Source: Gammaproteobacteria bacterium (lineage in GTDB: Bacteria > Pseudomonadota > Gammaproteobacteria > Burkholderiales > Sulfuricellaceae). Taken from it: a stretch of DNA of 64,000 nt. Under the pieces are notes generated by a model that saw nothing but the letters and a program-made list of their open reading frames with translations, searched no databases and was not told where the DNA came from. Below are positions 1-11,622 of this stretch, in pieces. Each line of letters opens with the position of its first letter. The first letter of the stretch is position 1. The DNA lies in the NCBI GenBank assembly GCA_018824405.1, contig JAHJGO010000024.1, positions 62,001-126,000 of the forward strand. The letters are read 5' to 3'. The position numbers and the translations under genes were made by a program.

Positions 1-246
1 CTCCATCAGCGCGGCATGGGCTGCTTCCTTCTCGGTTTCCCATCCGGCCAGCCGGCCCTCGAACTGATCTTTGAGCGCGAGAGCCTGTTCCCGTGAATCG
101 CGCGCCTCGCTCAGGGATTCCTCGATCTGCGCACGCCGCCTGGCAATGACGCCGAGCACCGGGCGGTAGAGGAAATGCTTGAGTATCCATACCAGCACCA
201 GGAAATTGACGATTTCCAGGATGAAGGTAGTCCAGTCCAGTTCCAT
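1..246 (-). CDS. atpF: N-type ATPase subunit b, N-terminal part
   Basis: Membrane-anchored peripheral stalk subunit b of an F/N-type rotary ATPase; it links the F1 head to subunit a. The reading frame begins at ATG 246 and runs off the left edge after 82 codons. The visible start MELDWTTFILEIVNFLVLVW is the single membrane helix. It is followed by the basic, Glu/Arg-rich start of the long dimerising helix (LGVIARRRAQIEESL). It is the last visible gene of an operon running atpD-C-Q-B-E-F and lies 15 nt after atpE. The alpha and gamma subunit genes expected downstream are outside the window. Identity is secure from position and sequence; the length is unknown. Confidence 0.88.
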   Translation of the reverse strand, partial: MELDWTTFILEIVNFLVLVWILKHFLYRPVLGVIARRRAQIEESLSEARDSREQALALKDQFEGRLAGWETEKEAAHAALME

Positions 247-261
247 AATCGTTTTACGCTC

Positions 262-528
262 TTATTTGATGATGTATTCGAGCAGCGGGTTGCGGAACAG
301 GATGATCAGCACGATCACCAGCACGTAGATGGCCAGCGATTCGATCATGGCCAGGCCGATGAACAGGGTGCGGGTGATGGCTTTCTCTGCTTCCGGCTGC
401 CGCGCCAGCGAGTCGAGCGCCTGGCTGATGGCCTTGCCCATGGCCAGGGCGGGGAATATGATGCCGATGGCGATGGCCAGCGCGGCCCCCACGGTGGATA
501 TGATGGTAAACCATGTCATGTCGTTCAT
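262..528 (-). CDS. atpE: N-type ATPase subunit c (rotor ring)
   Basis: Rotor-ring proteolipid of 88 residues with two hydrophobic helices joined by the polar loop ARQPEAEK (residues 42-49), the family hallmark. The ion-binding carboxylate is E63 in IESLAIY, followed by S64 and Y68, which resembles sodium-binding c subunits. By eye alignment to the Ilyobacter c subunit, which I recall from memory, the position of its glutamine ligand is M30 here, so Na+ specificity is doubtful. The start ATG overlaps the atpB stop (ATGA). A good AAAGGA ribosome site lies just upstream. N-type ATPases usually accompany, and do not replace, a housekeeping F-ATPase. Confidence 0.93.
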   Translation of the reverse strand: MNDMTWFTIISTVGAALAIAIGIIFPALAMGKAISQALDSLARQPEAEKAITRTLFIGLAMIESLAIYVLVIVLIILFRNPLLEYIIK

Positions 529-1211
529 GTGTCTGTCCTTTCCTTTTCCTGGTTGACTTTACTTCGGGACTGCATGGCGCCGGCCACGTAGATCAGGGCC
601 AGCATGCCGAAAATATACGCCTGCACCAGGGCTTCGATGATGTGCAGCATGAGGAGCGGAACCGGCACCAGCAGTCCGGCGACCAGAAGAATCAGCAGGG
701 CCGCCATCTCCAGGCTCATCATGTTGCCGAACAGGCGCACAGCCAGAGCCACGGTGCGTGTCAGCTCACTAATGATGTGGAAGGGCAGCAGGATAGGGCT
801 GGGGCTGAGATAGTGGCGCAGGTAGGCGATCAGTCCTTCGCTGCGGATGCCGAACCAGTGCACGGAAAGGAAAACCAGCAGGGCCAGGCCAGCGGTTACG
901 GACAGACAGGCGGTGGGCGAATCGAGACCGGGAACAAGCCCTGTCAGATTTGCCGTGACGATGTAGATCCACAGGGTAGCGATGAAGGGCAGCACTTTTT
1001 CTGTGCTATGCGGCAGGAGTGCGCGGATGGCAGCATCGATGGCGCTGATGCTGCCTTCCAGCATGGCCTGGAGCGGGCCGGGATCGGTACTGAGCCGGCG
1101 CGTGGCGAGCCAGCAGAACAGGCCGAGGAAGAACATGATGCCCCAGGTGGTCACCACGATGGAGCTGATGCCCAGCGGGCCGAGATGGAACAGGATCGTG
1201 GCCTTTTCCAT
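525..1211 (-). CDS. atpB: N-type ATPase subunit a
   Basis: Stator subunit a, which forms the ion half-channels next to the c ring. It has 228 residues with about five to six hydrophobic helices. The essential arginine lies in the conserved block AVRLFGNM in the penultimate helix region, preceded by ISELTRTVAL. The C-terminal helix HIIEALVQAYIFGMLALIY matches the family. The ATG (1209-1211) overlaps the TAA of atpQ by one base and its own stop overlaps the atpE start. Translational coupling along the operon is therefore likely. Confidence 0.93.
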   Translation of the reverse strand: MEKATILFHLGPLGISSIVVTTWGIMFFLGLFCWLATRRLSTDPGPLQAMLEGSISAIDAAIRALLPHSTEKVLPFIATLWIYIVTANLTGLVPGLDSPTACLSVTAGLALLVFLSVHWFGIRSEGLIAYLRHYLSPSPILLPFHIISELTRTVALAVRLFGNMMSLEMAALLILLVAGLLVPVPLLMLHIIEALVQAYIFGMLALIYVAGAMQSRSKVNQEKERTDT

Positions 1212-1483
1212 TATTCATGCTCCCTGAAATAAAGATAGGCATTGAAGCCCCCTATCACCAGGCCGAGCAGGATCAGGCCGATGGTCCAGTGAATCGAGTA
1301 GCCTTCCACGCGCTCGTCCAGCCAGCGCCCGAGATAGGCGCCAAGGATCACCGGCAGCACGAACAGCAGGGTCAGCGTGCCCATGAAAACCGACTGCGCC
1401 AGCAGGGTAGGCTGTTCTTTTTTAGCCTTCTGCATGCGGCGCACCTGCTTTTCGACGTTCTCGCGCAGTTTGTCTTCGTTCAT
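1211..1483 (-). CDS. atpQ: N-type ATPase accessory membrane protein AtpQ (AtpI-like)
   Basis: A 90-residue protein with a charged N-terminus (about residues 1-25) and two membrane helices. It carries the motif GAYLGRWLDE between the helices, typical of the AtpI/ATPase-gene-1 family thought to help assemble the c ring. It lies between atpC (5-nt gap) and atpB (1-nt overlap), the position of AtpQ in N-ATPase operons. Such operons normally also carry atpR at this place. There is no room for atpR here, because this gene touches both neighbours. The alternative that this single protein is the AtpR family is less likely given the GxxLGRxLD signature. Confidence 0.75.
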   Translation of the reverse strand: MNEDKLRENVEKQVRRMQKAKKEQPTLLAQSVFMGTLTLLFVLPVILGAYLGRWLDERVEGYSIHWTIGLILLGLVIGGFNAYLYFREHE

Positions 1484-1488
1484 GGTGT

Positions 1489-3347
<1,859 letters not shown>

Positions 3348-3396
3348 TCAAGGCAAACACGGCGCATTCAGGAAAAAACCATTTCGACAGTCGGGA

Positions 3397-3425
3397 CTTG
3401 AAATTCACCTGCCGTTCCCTATCTA
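3397..3425 (+). promoter_or_regulatory. sigma-32 (heat shock) promoter of clpB
   Basis: CTTGAAA at 3397-3403 is followed after 13 bp by CCCTATCTA at 3417-3425. This matches the RpoH consensus (CTTGAAA, 13-15 bp, CCCCATNT) with one mismatch in each -10 half at most. It lies 40 nt before the clpB start, and a GAGAGG ribosome site follows at about 3451-3457. A heat-shock promoter fits the function of ClpB. The call is from sequence match alone. Confidence 0.75.
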
Positions 3426-3464
3426 GGATGTTGATATCGTCATTATTACCAGAGAGGTTGAATC

Positions 3465-6047
<2,583 letters not shown>

Positions 6048-6112
6048 AATCGGGCTCTATAATCCGGGCAATCCCTTAGGCAGCGTTCCGAGCCTGATGA
6101 ATTCTCGGGTGT

Positions 6113-6148
6113 AAAAAAACCGGGTACGGAATCGTCCCCGGTTTTTTT
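6113..6148 (+). terminator. Rho-independent terminator of clpB
   Basis: A perfect 12-bp inverted repeat (seven A then CCGGG; CCCGG then seven T) encloses a 12-nt loop. The 3' arm ends in seven T residues. It begins 66 nt after the clpB stop codon. Confidence 0.9.
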
Positions 6149-6467
6149 ACGTCCATGGATTCTCTCCCTGTCATGTCATGGACGTACGTCCGACGTACTT
6201 TTTTGACCTTAGCTTATACAGCCTGGACCGCATCGAAAAAGCGGGTTGTCATACATGCTTGAGCCGTAAAAATACATCATCAAGCGAAGTGTTCTCCCGG
6301 CGCTATGCGCGTATCGTGAATTTCGGGTCGGCAAGCAATGTCGTGCCGGCGAACCCTCCCACCACGCGATCCGTCGGTGCTCGAGGCATCCAGCCTCGCC
6401 TTCGGTTTCTCACAGGCGGTCGTCATCATGCCGCACTTCACACAATTTAGTTGCAAGGAGAAATGAA
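6149..6467. other. Non-coding spacer upstream of the dihaem cytochrome gene
   Basis: About 320 nt without a convincing gene. A 12-bp perfect palindrome GGACGTACGTCC lies at 6180-6191 and overlaps a second GTAC-centred repeat. A GCTTGA/TCAAGC inverted pair lies at about 6258-6285. A good ribosome site AAGGAG (6455-6460) serves the gene at 6468. I could not match the region to a known riboswitch, and no clear -35/-10 pair was found. The length and internal pairing would allow a structured leader or a regulator site. Confidence 0.35.
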
Positions 6468-7487
6468 ATGAAAATGAAATTTGGATCAGCATTGATTTCA
6501 GTTGCGTTTCTGGGTGGATCAATAGCGTCAGGCGCGGTGTATTCGGGTAATTTGCTCAAAGCCAATGGCGTCAGCACGGAAGCCGATGCCATCATGTATT
6601 ACAACACCATCGACCCGAACAGCCTGAGGTTGACCCAGGCTGCCTGGAGAGACATTAATGGCTTTAATGATCTCAGGAACGAAATCGTTGTGGTGGGTGG
6701 GCACAAGAACATCTCTGATCTCGGCTTCTGGCGAAGAATTGAAATGGTCATTGACAAGCGTCCTGGATACGTGGGGAATGTTGCGATGACCACCTTCAAC
6801 TTCGTAAACGAGGCAGATACGGTCGATCCAAAAAACGCAAAGTCCATCGTGAATATGGAATATTCGCCTGGTCCGAATGGCGACCGCATCACCAAGTTCT
6901 ACATCTACAATGCCAGTGGTGGTCGTGAAAATGGCACTATCTTTGACCCTGACCTGGCCAAGGCAGAAACACTGTTCTTGCCAAACGGTTGCGCTTCCTG
7001 TCATGGTGGGCGCAAGGACTTTGCAACCAGTGGTGGTAAAACCGGCGGCGGGTTCCTTGCATTTGACTTCAACGTTTTCGAATACGGCACACTCACATCC
7101 CGGGCAGCGAATGAAGCCAATGTGAAGAAGCTTAATAAAGGGGTGCTGATGACAAAACCACCCAGTGCCGTAAAAAATCTGGTGAGTGGACTCTACGGTG
7201 GCAACGACCTGCCGTCGGTCACGCAGAACTCGGCTTACAGGCCGAGCGACTGGCCCTCTAGTGAGCAAGCGCTCTGGAATGTCGTCGTGAAGGATTGCCT
7301 TGGCTGCCATACCTTGTCCGAACAGGAGGTGCTGAGCCTCAATTACTGGAAGGTAAACGTCGGGGATTTGCGTGAAAAAATTCTCAAACATAAAACCATG
7401 CCGAATGCGCCATATTCAAACAGGCGTTTCTGGAGCACGGATCATCATAATATCGTAGAGGATGCGCTTAACCGCTTCCGCCCTTGA
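6468..7487 (+). CDS. Putative periplasmic dihaem cytochrome c
   Basis: A 339-residue protein with an N-terminal hydrophobic signal (about residues 1-22, cleavage probably near SGA). It has two haem c motifs, CASCH at 175-179 and CLGCH at 277-281, and a possible axial methionine in KTMPNAPYS near the C-terminus. The segment before the first haem (about 30-170) is a domain I do not recognise. The second haem region looks like an ordinary class I fold. It has a strong AAGGAG ribosome site 7 nt before the ATG and is transcribed alone between clpB and a terminator. An electron-transfer role in the periplasm is inferred; the partner is unknown. Confidence 0.75.
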   Translation: MKMKFGSALISVAFLGGSIASGAVYSGNLLKANGVSTEADAIMYYNTIDPNSLRLTQAAWRDINGFNDLRNEIVVVGGHKNISDLGFWRRIEMVIDKRPGYVGNVAMTTFNFVNEADTVDPKNAKSIVNMEYSPGPNGDRITKFYIYNASGGRENGTIFDPDLAKAETLFLPNGCASCHGGRKDFATSGGKTGGGFLAFDFNVFEYGTLTSRAANEANVKKLNKGVLMTKPPSAVKNLVSGLYGGNDLPSVTQNSAYRPSDWPSSEQALWNVVVKDCLGCHTLSEQEVLSLNYWKVNVGDLREKILKHKTMPNAPYSNRRFWSTDHHNIVEDALNRFRP

Positions 7488-7541
7488 CCAGTATTCTGAG
7501 TTATTCACTGTTCATAACTTGGCTCTGCGCCACGTGTCGCT

Positions 7542-7574
7542 AAACAGGCGGCTGCTCCGGCAGTCGCCTGTTTT
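7542..7574 (+). terminator. Rho-independent terminator of the cytochrome gene
   Basis: AAACAGGCG and CGCCTGTTT form a 9-bp stem extended by CTG/CAG. TTTT and an AT-rich tail follow. It lies 55 nt after the stop of the dihaem cytochrome gene. Confidence 0.8.
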
Positions 7575-7615
7575 ATTTAGGCTCTATTCGAGTTAAGTAG
7601 TGACAGGCTTACGCC

Positions 7616-7771
7616 ATGATCCGCGGCATTGCCAAACTGGTCGTGTCGAAGAGTTGGGCAGGAGCACGAAAAATCCAAGGAAAAAGGCTTGCGCAGGCAG
7701 AGCGACAGCGGCAGGAACTGCGGAAGTGCTGGGTGAAGCGGGTACACGAGGAGCAACTGGCGGCACTGTAA
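7616..7771 (+). CDS. Small basic hypothetical protein (51 aa)
   Basis: A short reading frame of 51 codons, ATG to TAA. It encodes a basic, helix-prone peptide beginning MIRGIAKLVVSKSW and rich in Arg, Lys, Gln and Glu (amphipathic pattern RLAQAERQRQELRK). The biased, charged composition looks like real coding sequence. It lies between the terminator at 7574 and yjbQ. The only candidate ribosome site is GACAGG, 10 nt upstream, which is weak. The family is not recognised. It could be spurious. Confidence 0.4.
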   Translation: MIRGIAKLVVSKSWAGARKIQGKRLAQAERQRQELRKCWVKRVHEEQLAAL

Positions 7772-7884
7772 AACGATTGCAATTTGAACCTGACGGCGCT
7801 TTTTGGCTTTGATGGCGTGCAAGTGTTTTTGACCCGCCAAGCGGTGCAATGTACATGTTGCCGTTATCTGGGATAATAACCGGT

Positions 7885-8304
7885 ATGCAGCAATGTTCCG
7901 ATATTTTGACTCTCGAATCCTCGGGTCGTGGTCTTTATGGCTTTACCAATCAGGTGGTGCGCTGGGTGGTGCAATCCGGCTTTTCGGATGGTCTGCTGAC
8001 GCTGTTTGTCCAGCATACTTCCGCCAGTCTCCTGATCCAGGAAAACTACGACCCTGACGTGCAGGCCGACCTGGAGCGTTTTTTCGCCCGTCTGGTGAAG
8101 GATGGCGACCCGCTTTTCGCGCACAGCCTGGAAGGCCCGGACGATATGCCGGCGCATGTGCGTGCCGCGTTGACGCAGACGCATCTTTCCATCCCGGTGC
8201 AACAGGGCAAGATGATGCTGGGAACCTGGCAGGGCATCTATCTCTACGAACATCGATACCATTCGCAGCAGCGCAGGGTGGCGATCCATCTGATAGGGGA
8301 ATAA
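7885..8304 (+). CDS. yjbQ: YjbQ/UPF0047 family protein
   Basis: A 139-residue member of the UPF0047/YjbQ family; some members show weak thiamine-phosphate-synthase-like activity, but the true role is unsettled. Family blocks seen are LTLFVQHTSASLLIQEN, EGPDDMPAHVRAALT and GTWQGIYLYEHR, with the conserved histidines. The start at ATG 7885 gives the family's usual length. An in-frame ATG at 7849 would add 12 residues without similarity. The TAA is followed one base later by the TTG start of the thioredoxin-like gene, so the two are probably cotranscribed. Confidence 0.88.
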   Translation: MQQCSDILTLESSGRGLYGFTNQVVRWVVQSGFSDGLLTLFVQHTSASLLIQENYDPDVQADLERFFARLVKDGDPLFAHSLEGPDDMPAHVRAALTQTHLSIPVQQGKMMLGTWQGIYLYEHRYHSQQRRVAIHLIGE

Positions 8305-8305
8305 T

Positions 8306-9166
8306 TTGCTGATCAAGAAGGTTTTTCTGTGTTTGCTGGTAGCCCTGCATGGTGCTCTGAGCGTGAATGCTGCTGTGGCGGCCGCGCTGAATGATGCGAA
8401 CGCTGTGCCCCATATCAACGCTGCCGGTCGCGAGGGCTATCGGGTTTTCCTGCAGGCTGGCGGGCACCGTGCTTTTGCCATTGCGCCGGGCGGAGCCTGG
8501 GCATGGAAGGGCGACGAAGTGACTGCGGACATGGCTGCCGATGCGGCCTTGCAGTTCTGTCAGAACAGCACGGCTCAAACCTGCGTGCTGTACGCACTGG
8601 ACGACAGGGTCGTATTTGACGCGAAAAACTGGAGTGCCTTGTGGCGGCCTTACCGGAGCCGGGGTGAAGTGGCAAAGGCTGATACCGGCAAGGCGCGAGG
8701 CGAGCGCTTTTTCGATCTCGCAATCAAGTCGCCTTCCGGCAAGGCCATGAAGCTCTCCGATTTGCGTGGCAAGGTGCTGCTGGTGCATTTCTGGGGAACC
8801 TGGTGTCCGCCATGCCGCAATGAAATGCCAGAGCTGCAGAAACTGCATCAGGCCCTGGGCAAATCGTCCGATATCCAGATGGTGTTATTGCAGATGCGCG
8901 AGGACTACGACACTGCCAGCCTGTGGATGGATGCGCAGGGCTTCAAGTTGCCGCTATTCGATTCCGGTTTGCTGGATGCCGGCTCGGATACCTTGACCCT
9001 GGCCAATGGCAAGCAGATACGCGACCGCGAGCTGGCCCGGGTGTTTCCTACCACCTATGTACTGGACAAGCACGGGATGGTGGTGTTTTCCCACGTCGGG
9101 CCGGTATCGGGATGGCTGCAATATTTGCCGTTCCTGCGTGATGTGGCTGCACGTTCGGGAAAATAG
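8306..9166 (+). CDS. TlpA-like periplasmic thioredoxin-fold protein
   Basis: A 286-residue secreted protein. Residues 1-27 are a signal peptide and about 35-115 form an unassigned domain with two cysteines (FCQN and TCVLY, about residues 90 and 98). About 135-280 form a TlpA/ResA-type thioredoxin domain with the active site WCPPC at 166-170 and the cis-proline region FPTTYVL. The likely role is thiol-disulfide reduction in the periplasm, for example in cytochrome c maturation or protection of protein thiols. The start is TTG 8306 with an AGGGGA ribosome site, one base after the yjbQ stop. No earlier ATG is in frame. Confidence 0.8.
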   Translation: MLIKKVFLCLLVALHGALSVNAAVAAALNDANAVPHINAAGREGYRVFLQAGGHRAFAIAPGGAWAWKGDEVTADMAADAALQFCQNSTAQTCVLYALDDRVVFDAKNWSALWRPYRSRGEVAKADTGKARGERFFDLAIKSPSGKAMKLSDLRGKVLLVHFWGTWCPPCRNEMPELQKLHQALGKSSDIQMVLLQMREDYDTASLWMDAQGFKLPLFDSGLLDAGSDTLTLANGKQIRDRELARVFPTTYVLDKHGMVVFSHVGPVSGWLQYLPFLRDVAARSGK

Positions 9167-9199
9167 TCTGAGCCTTGCCCGAGAGGGTGATCCTGCGTT

Positions 9200-11569
9200 T
9201 TATTCCGGGTGAAATTCGTCGAGCGGGGCTGGCTTGGCGATGAGGTAGCCTTGGGCGAAATCCACGCCGATCACCTTTAGTTGCTCGAATATGGCCTGGT
9301 TTTCCACGAATTCTGCGATGGTCTGGATTTTCATGGTGTGGCCGATGTTGTTGATGGCTTCGACCATGGCATGGTTGGTTTCGTTGCGATCCATATCCTT
9401 GACGAAGCCGCCGTCGATCTTGAGGTAATCCACCGGCAGATTCTTCAGGTAGGCAAAGGAGGATAATCCGGCGCCGAAATCGTCCAGGGCAAAACGGCAG
9501 CCCAGCGCCTTGAGTTCGCGGATAAAGTGAACAGCCTTGGTGAGGTTGCCTATGGCGGCAGTTTCGGTGACTTCAAAACAGAGATTGTCCGGCGCCACGC
9601 CGGTGCCCTTGATCTGTGAAATGATGAAGGCAAGAAAACGCTCGTCACCCATGGAGTGGCCGGACAGATTGATGGCGCACACCATGGGAATATCCTTGTG
9701 AGCGGCCAGCCAGTTGAGCGCGTTATTTACCACCCAGCGATCCAGAGTGAGCATCAGGTTATAGCGTTCCGCGGCCGGGATGAATACGCCGGGAGCAACC
9801 AGTTTTCCATCTTCGTCCAGCATCCGCACCAGGACTTCGAAGTGAGAAAAATTCATTTTTCCAGGCGATGTCGGGACGATGGGCTGGTAATAAAGAAGGA
9901 AGCGATCTTCTTCAAAGGCCTTGGCAATGCGCCCGACCCAATGCATTTCATTGTGGCGTTGAGCAAGCTCTGCATCATCTGCATGGTAGACCTGAACGCG
10001 GTTGCGGCCACGCTCCTTGGCAAGGTAGCAGGCGGTGTCGGCGTGACTGAGCAGGCTGGCCCAGTCCTGGCTTTCATGTGTGATGGCCACGAGGCCGATG
10101 CTGGCGCCGATAGAAAAGATCTTGTCTCCCCAGCAGAAGTGGAAAGTCCTTACTGTTTCGATCAGTTCTTCGGCCAGTACCAGTGCCTTGCTGACGGGAC
10201 AACTTTGCAGCAGAACGCCGAACTCATCTCCACCGAGGCGTGCCAGCATGTCGTTTTCACGCACCCTGGCCTGCAGAATCAAGGTGAGTTGACGCAGCAA
10301 TTCATCGCCGGCTGCGTGGCCGCAGGTATCGTTGATGACCTTGAACTGGTCGAGGTCAAGATAGAGCAGCGCATGTTGATGGTGCTCGGCAATCGCATTG
10401 CCGATCAGTCCGCTGAGCTGGTGTTCGAATTCGCGCCGGTTCAGGAGTCCGGTCAGTGCGTCGTGGCTTGCCTGGTAGGAAATCTCGCGCGCCATGGCGT
10501 GCGACTGGGTATTGTCGTGGAATACCAGCACAACGCCGATAACGACGCCGTCGCGATCACGGATCGGGGCGGCCGAGTCCTCGATCGAAAATTCGCGGCC
10601 ATCACGGCGGATCAGCACGGTGTGATTGGCGAGACCAACGATGCAGTTGCCCTGCAACGCCTTGTTCACCGGGTTTTCGATGGTCGTGCGGGTGTCCTCG
10701 TTGATGATGTGAAACACTTCGGTCAAGGGTAGGCCGCAGGCCTCTTCAGTGTTCCAGCCGGTGAGCTCCTCTGCAACCGGGTTGAGAAATTCGATACGGC
10801 CCTGGGTGTCGGTGGTGATGACGCCGTCACCAATGGAATGGAGCGTGACCAGGGCGCGTTCCTTTTCCATGAACAGGGATTTCTCGAAGCGGCTGCGCTG
10901 CTCCTGGTCCTGCTCCAGTGCCCGTGCCATCAGGTTGAAATCGCGGCTAAGACGCGAAACTTCGTCTCGCCCGGAGTCGTCCGCGAGGGTCACATCAAGT
11001 TTGCCTGCTGCGATGGAGTCGGCAGCATTGGAGAGCAGCCTGAGCTTGTGCGTCATGCTGCGAACCAGCAGCCAGGACAGCAGGCCGCCCAGCAGGATCG
11101 CCGTAATGGCGTAAAGGATACCCCGGTGAGTAACGGCATCGAGCTCGCTTTGCGCCGCTGAACCGTTGAGGATTATCCGGGCATATCCGATGCGCTTGTT
11201 GCCGGAGGTAATTTCGCTGATGCTGTCTACCATGCCGCCGTGCCAGATTTGTTTGCCCGTGGCGAGCAGCTGCTTGCTGGGGGCGTCATCCAGCACCAGA
11301 TTGAATAGCGAGGAGTCGGTCGTTGCCCGGACCTTGCCCTTGCTGTCGAGAATGAGGGCAAGCTGCAGGTGCGGAACGGATTTCATGCTGTTGACCAGTG
11401 CATCGAGAGCGTCGATATCATTGCTGAGCAGCCAGACGGGTGCGCTCGCGGCAAGCGTGATGGCGCGGCTCTGGCCTTCGCGGCTGATCTGGTGCTCCAT
11501 GAAGGACTGCTGGCGCGTCACCATGTCGGCGACGATCAGCCCCATCAGCACGGCGTGCAGCCCCACCAC
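9200..11569 (-). CDS. Membrane sensor with HAMP, PAS, GGDEF and EAL domains
   Basis: A c-di-GMP turnover protein of at least 789 residues. Numbered from GTG 11569: first membrane helix at 1-15, periplasmic sensor 20-148, second helix 150-170, HAMP 170-222, PAS about 240-352, GGDEF domain with GGDEF at 446-450 and inhibitory-site RxxD at 437-440, and EAL domain from about 545. The EAL motif is EVL (578-580). The other catalytic blocks INLSG, FEVTE, LDDFGAG, YLKIDG, AEFVE and FAQGYLI are intact, so both activities are possible. The frame stays open upstream to a CTG at 11626 that overlaps the stop of the PhnD-like gene, and a full first helix needs that extension. Confidence 0.9.
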   Translation of the reverse strand: MVGLHAVLMGLIVADMVTRQQSFMEHQISREGQSRAITLAASAPVWLLSNDIDALDALVNSMKSVPHLQLALILDSKGKVRATTDSSLFNLVLDDAPSKQLLATGKQIWHGGMVDSISEITSGNKRIGYARIILNGSAAQSELDAVTHRGILYAITAILLGGLLSWLLVRSMTHKLRLLSNAADSIAAGKLDVTLADDSGRDEVSRLSRDFNLMARALEQDQEQRSRFEKSLFMEKERALVTLHSIGDGVITTDTQGRIEFLNPVAEELTGWNTEEACGLPLTEVFHIINEDTRTTIENPVNKALQGNCIVGLANHTVLIRRDGREFSIEDSAAPIRDRDGVVIGVVLVFHDNTQSHAMAREISYQASHDALTGLLNRREFEHQLSGLIGNAIAEHHQHALLYLDLDQFKVINDTCGHAAGDELLRQLTLILQARVRENDMLARLGGDEFGVLLQSCPVSKALVLAEELIETVRTFHFCWGDKIFSIGASIGLVAITHESQDWASLLSHADTACYLAKERGRNRVQVYHADDAELAQRHNEMHWVGRIAKAFEEDRFLLYYQPIVPTSPGKMNFSHFEVLVRMLDEDGKLVAPGVFIPAAERYNLMLTLDRWVVNNALNWLAAHKDIPMVCAINLSGHSMGDERFLAFIISQIKGTGVAPDNLCFEVTETAAIGNLTKAVHFIRELKALGCRFALDDFGAGLSSFAYLKNLPVDYLKIDGGFVKDMDRNETNHAMVEAINNIGHTMKIQTIAEFVENQAIFEQLKVIGVDFAQGYLIAKPAPLDEFHPE

Positions 11570-11622
11570 CCCCGCGATGATACGACCACGGATGCTATGG
11601 AGAAAAAAATCGACGAGATTGT

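Noticed and set aside
6190-6450. A riboswitch in the cytochrome leader
   Set aside because: I looked for c-di-GMP, cobalamin and SAM signature bases and found none in the right order. Only generic pairing is present.
7600-7812. A 70-codon plus-strand frame overlapping the small basic ORF
   Set aside because: Thr/Gly/Arg-rich random-looking product. The frame at 7616-7771 has far better coding character.
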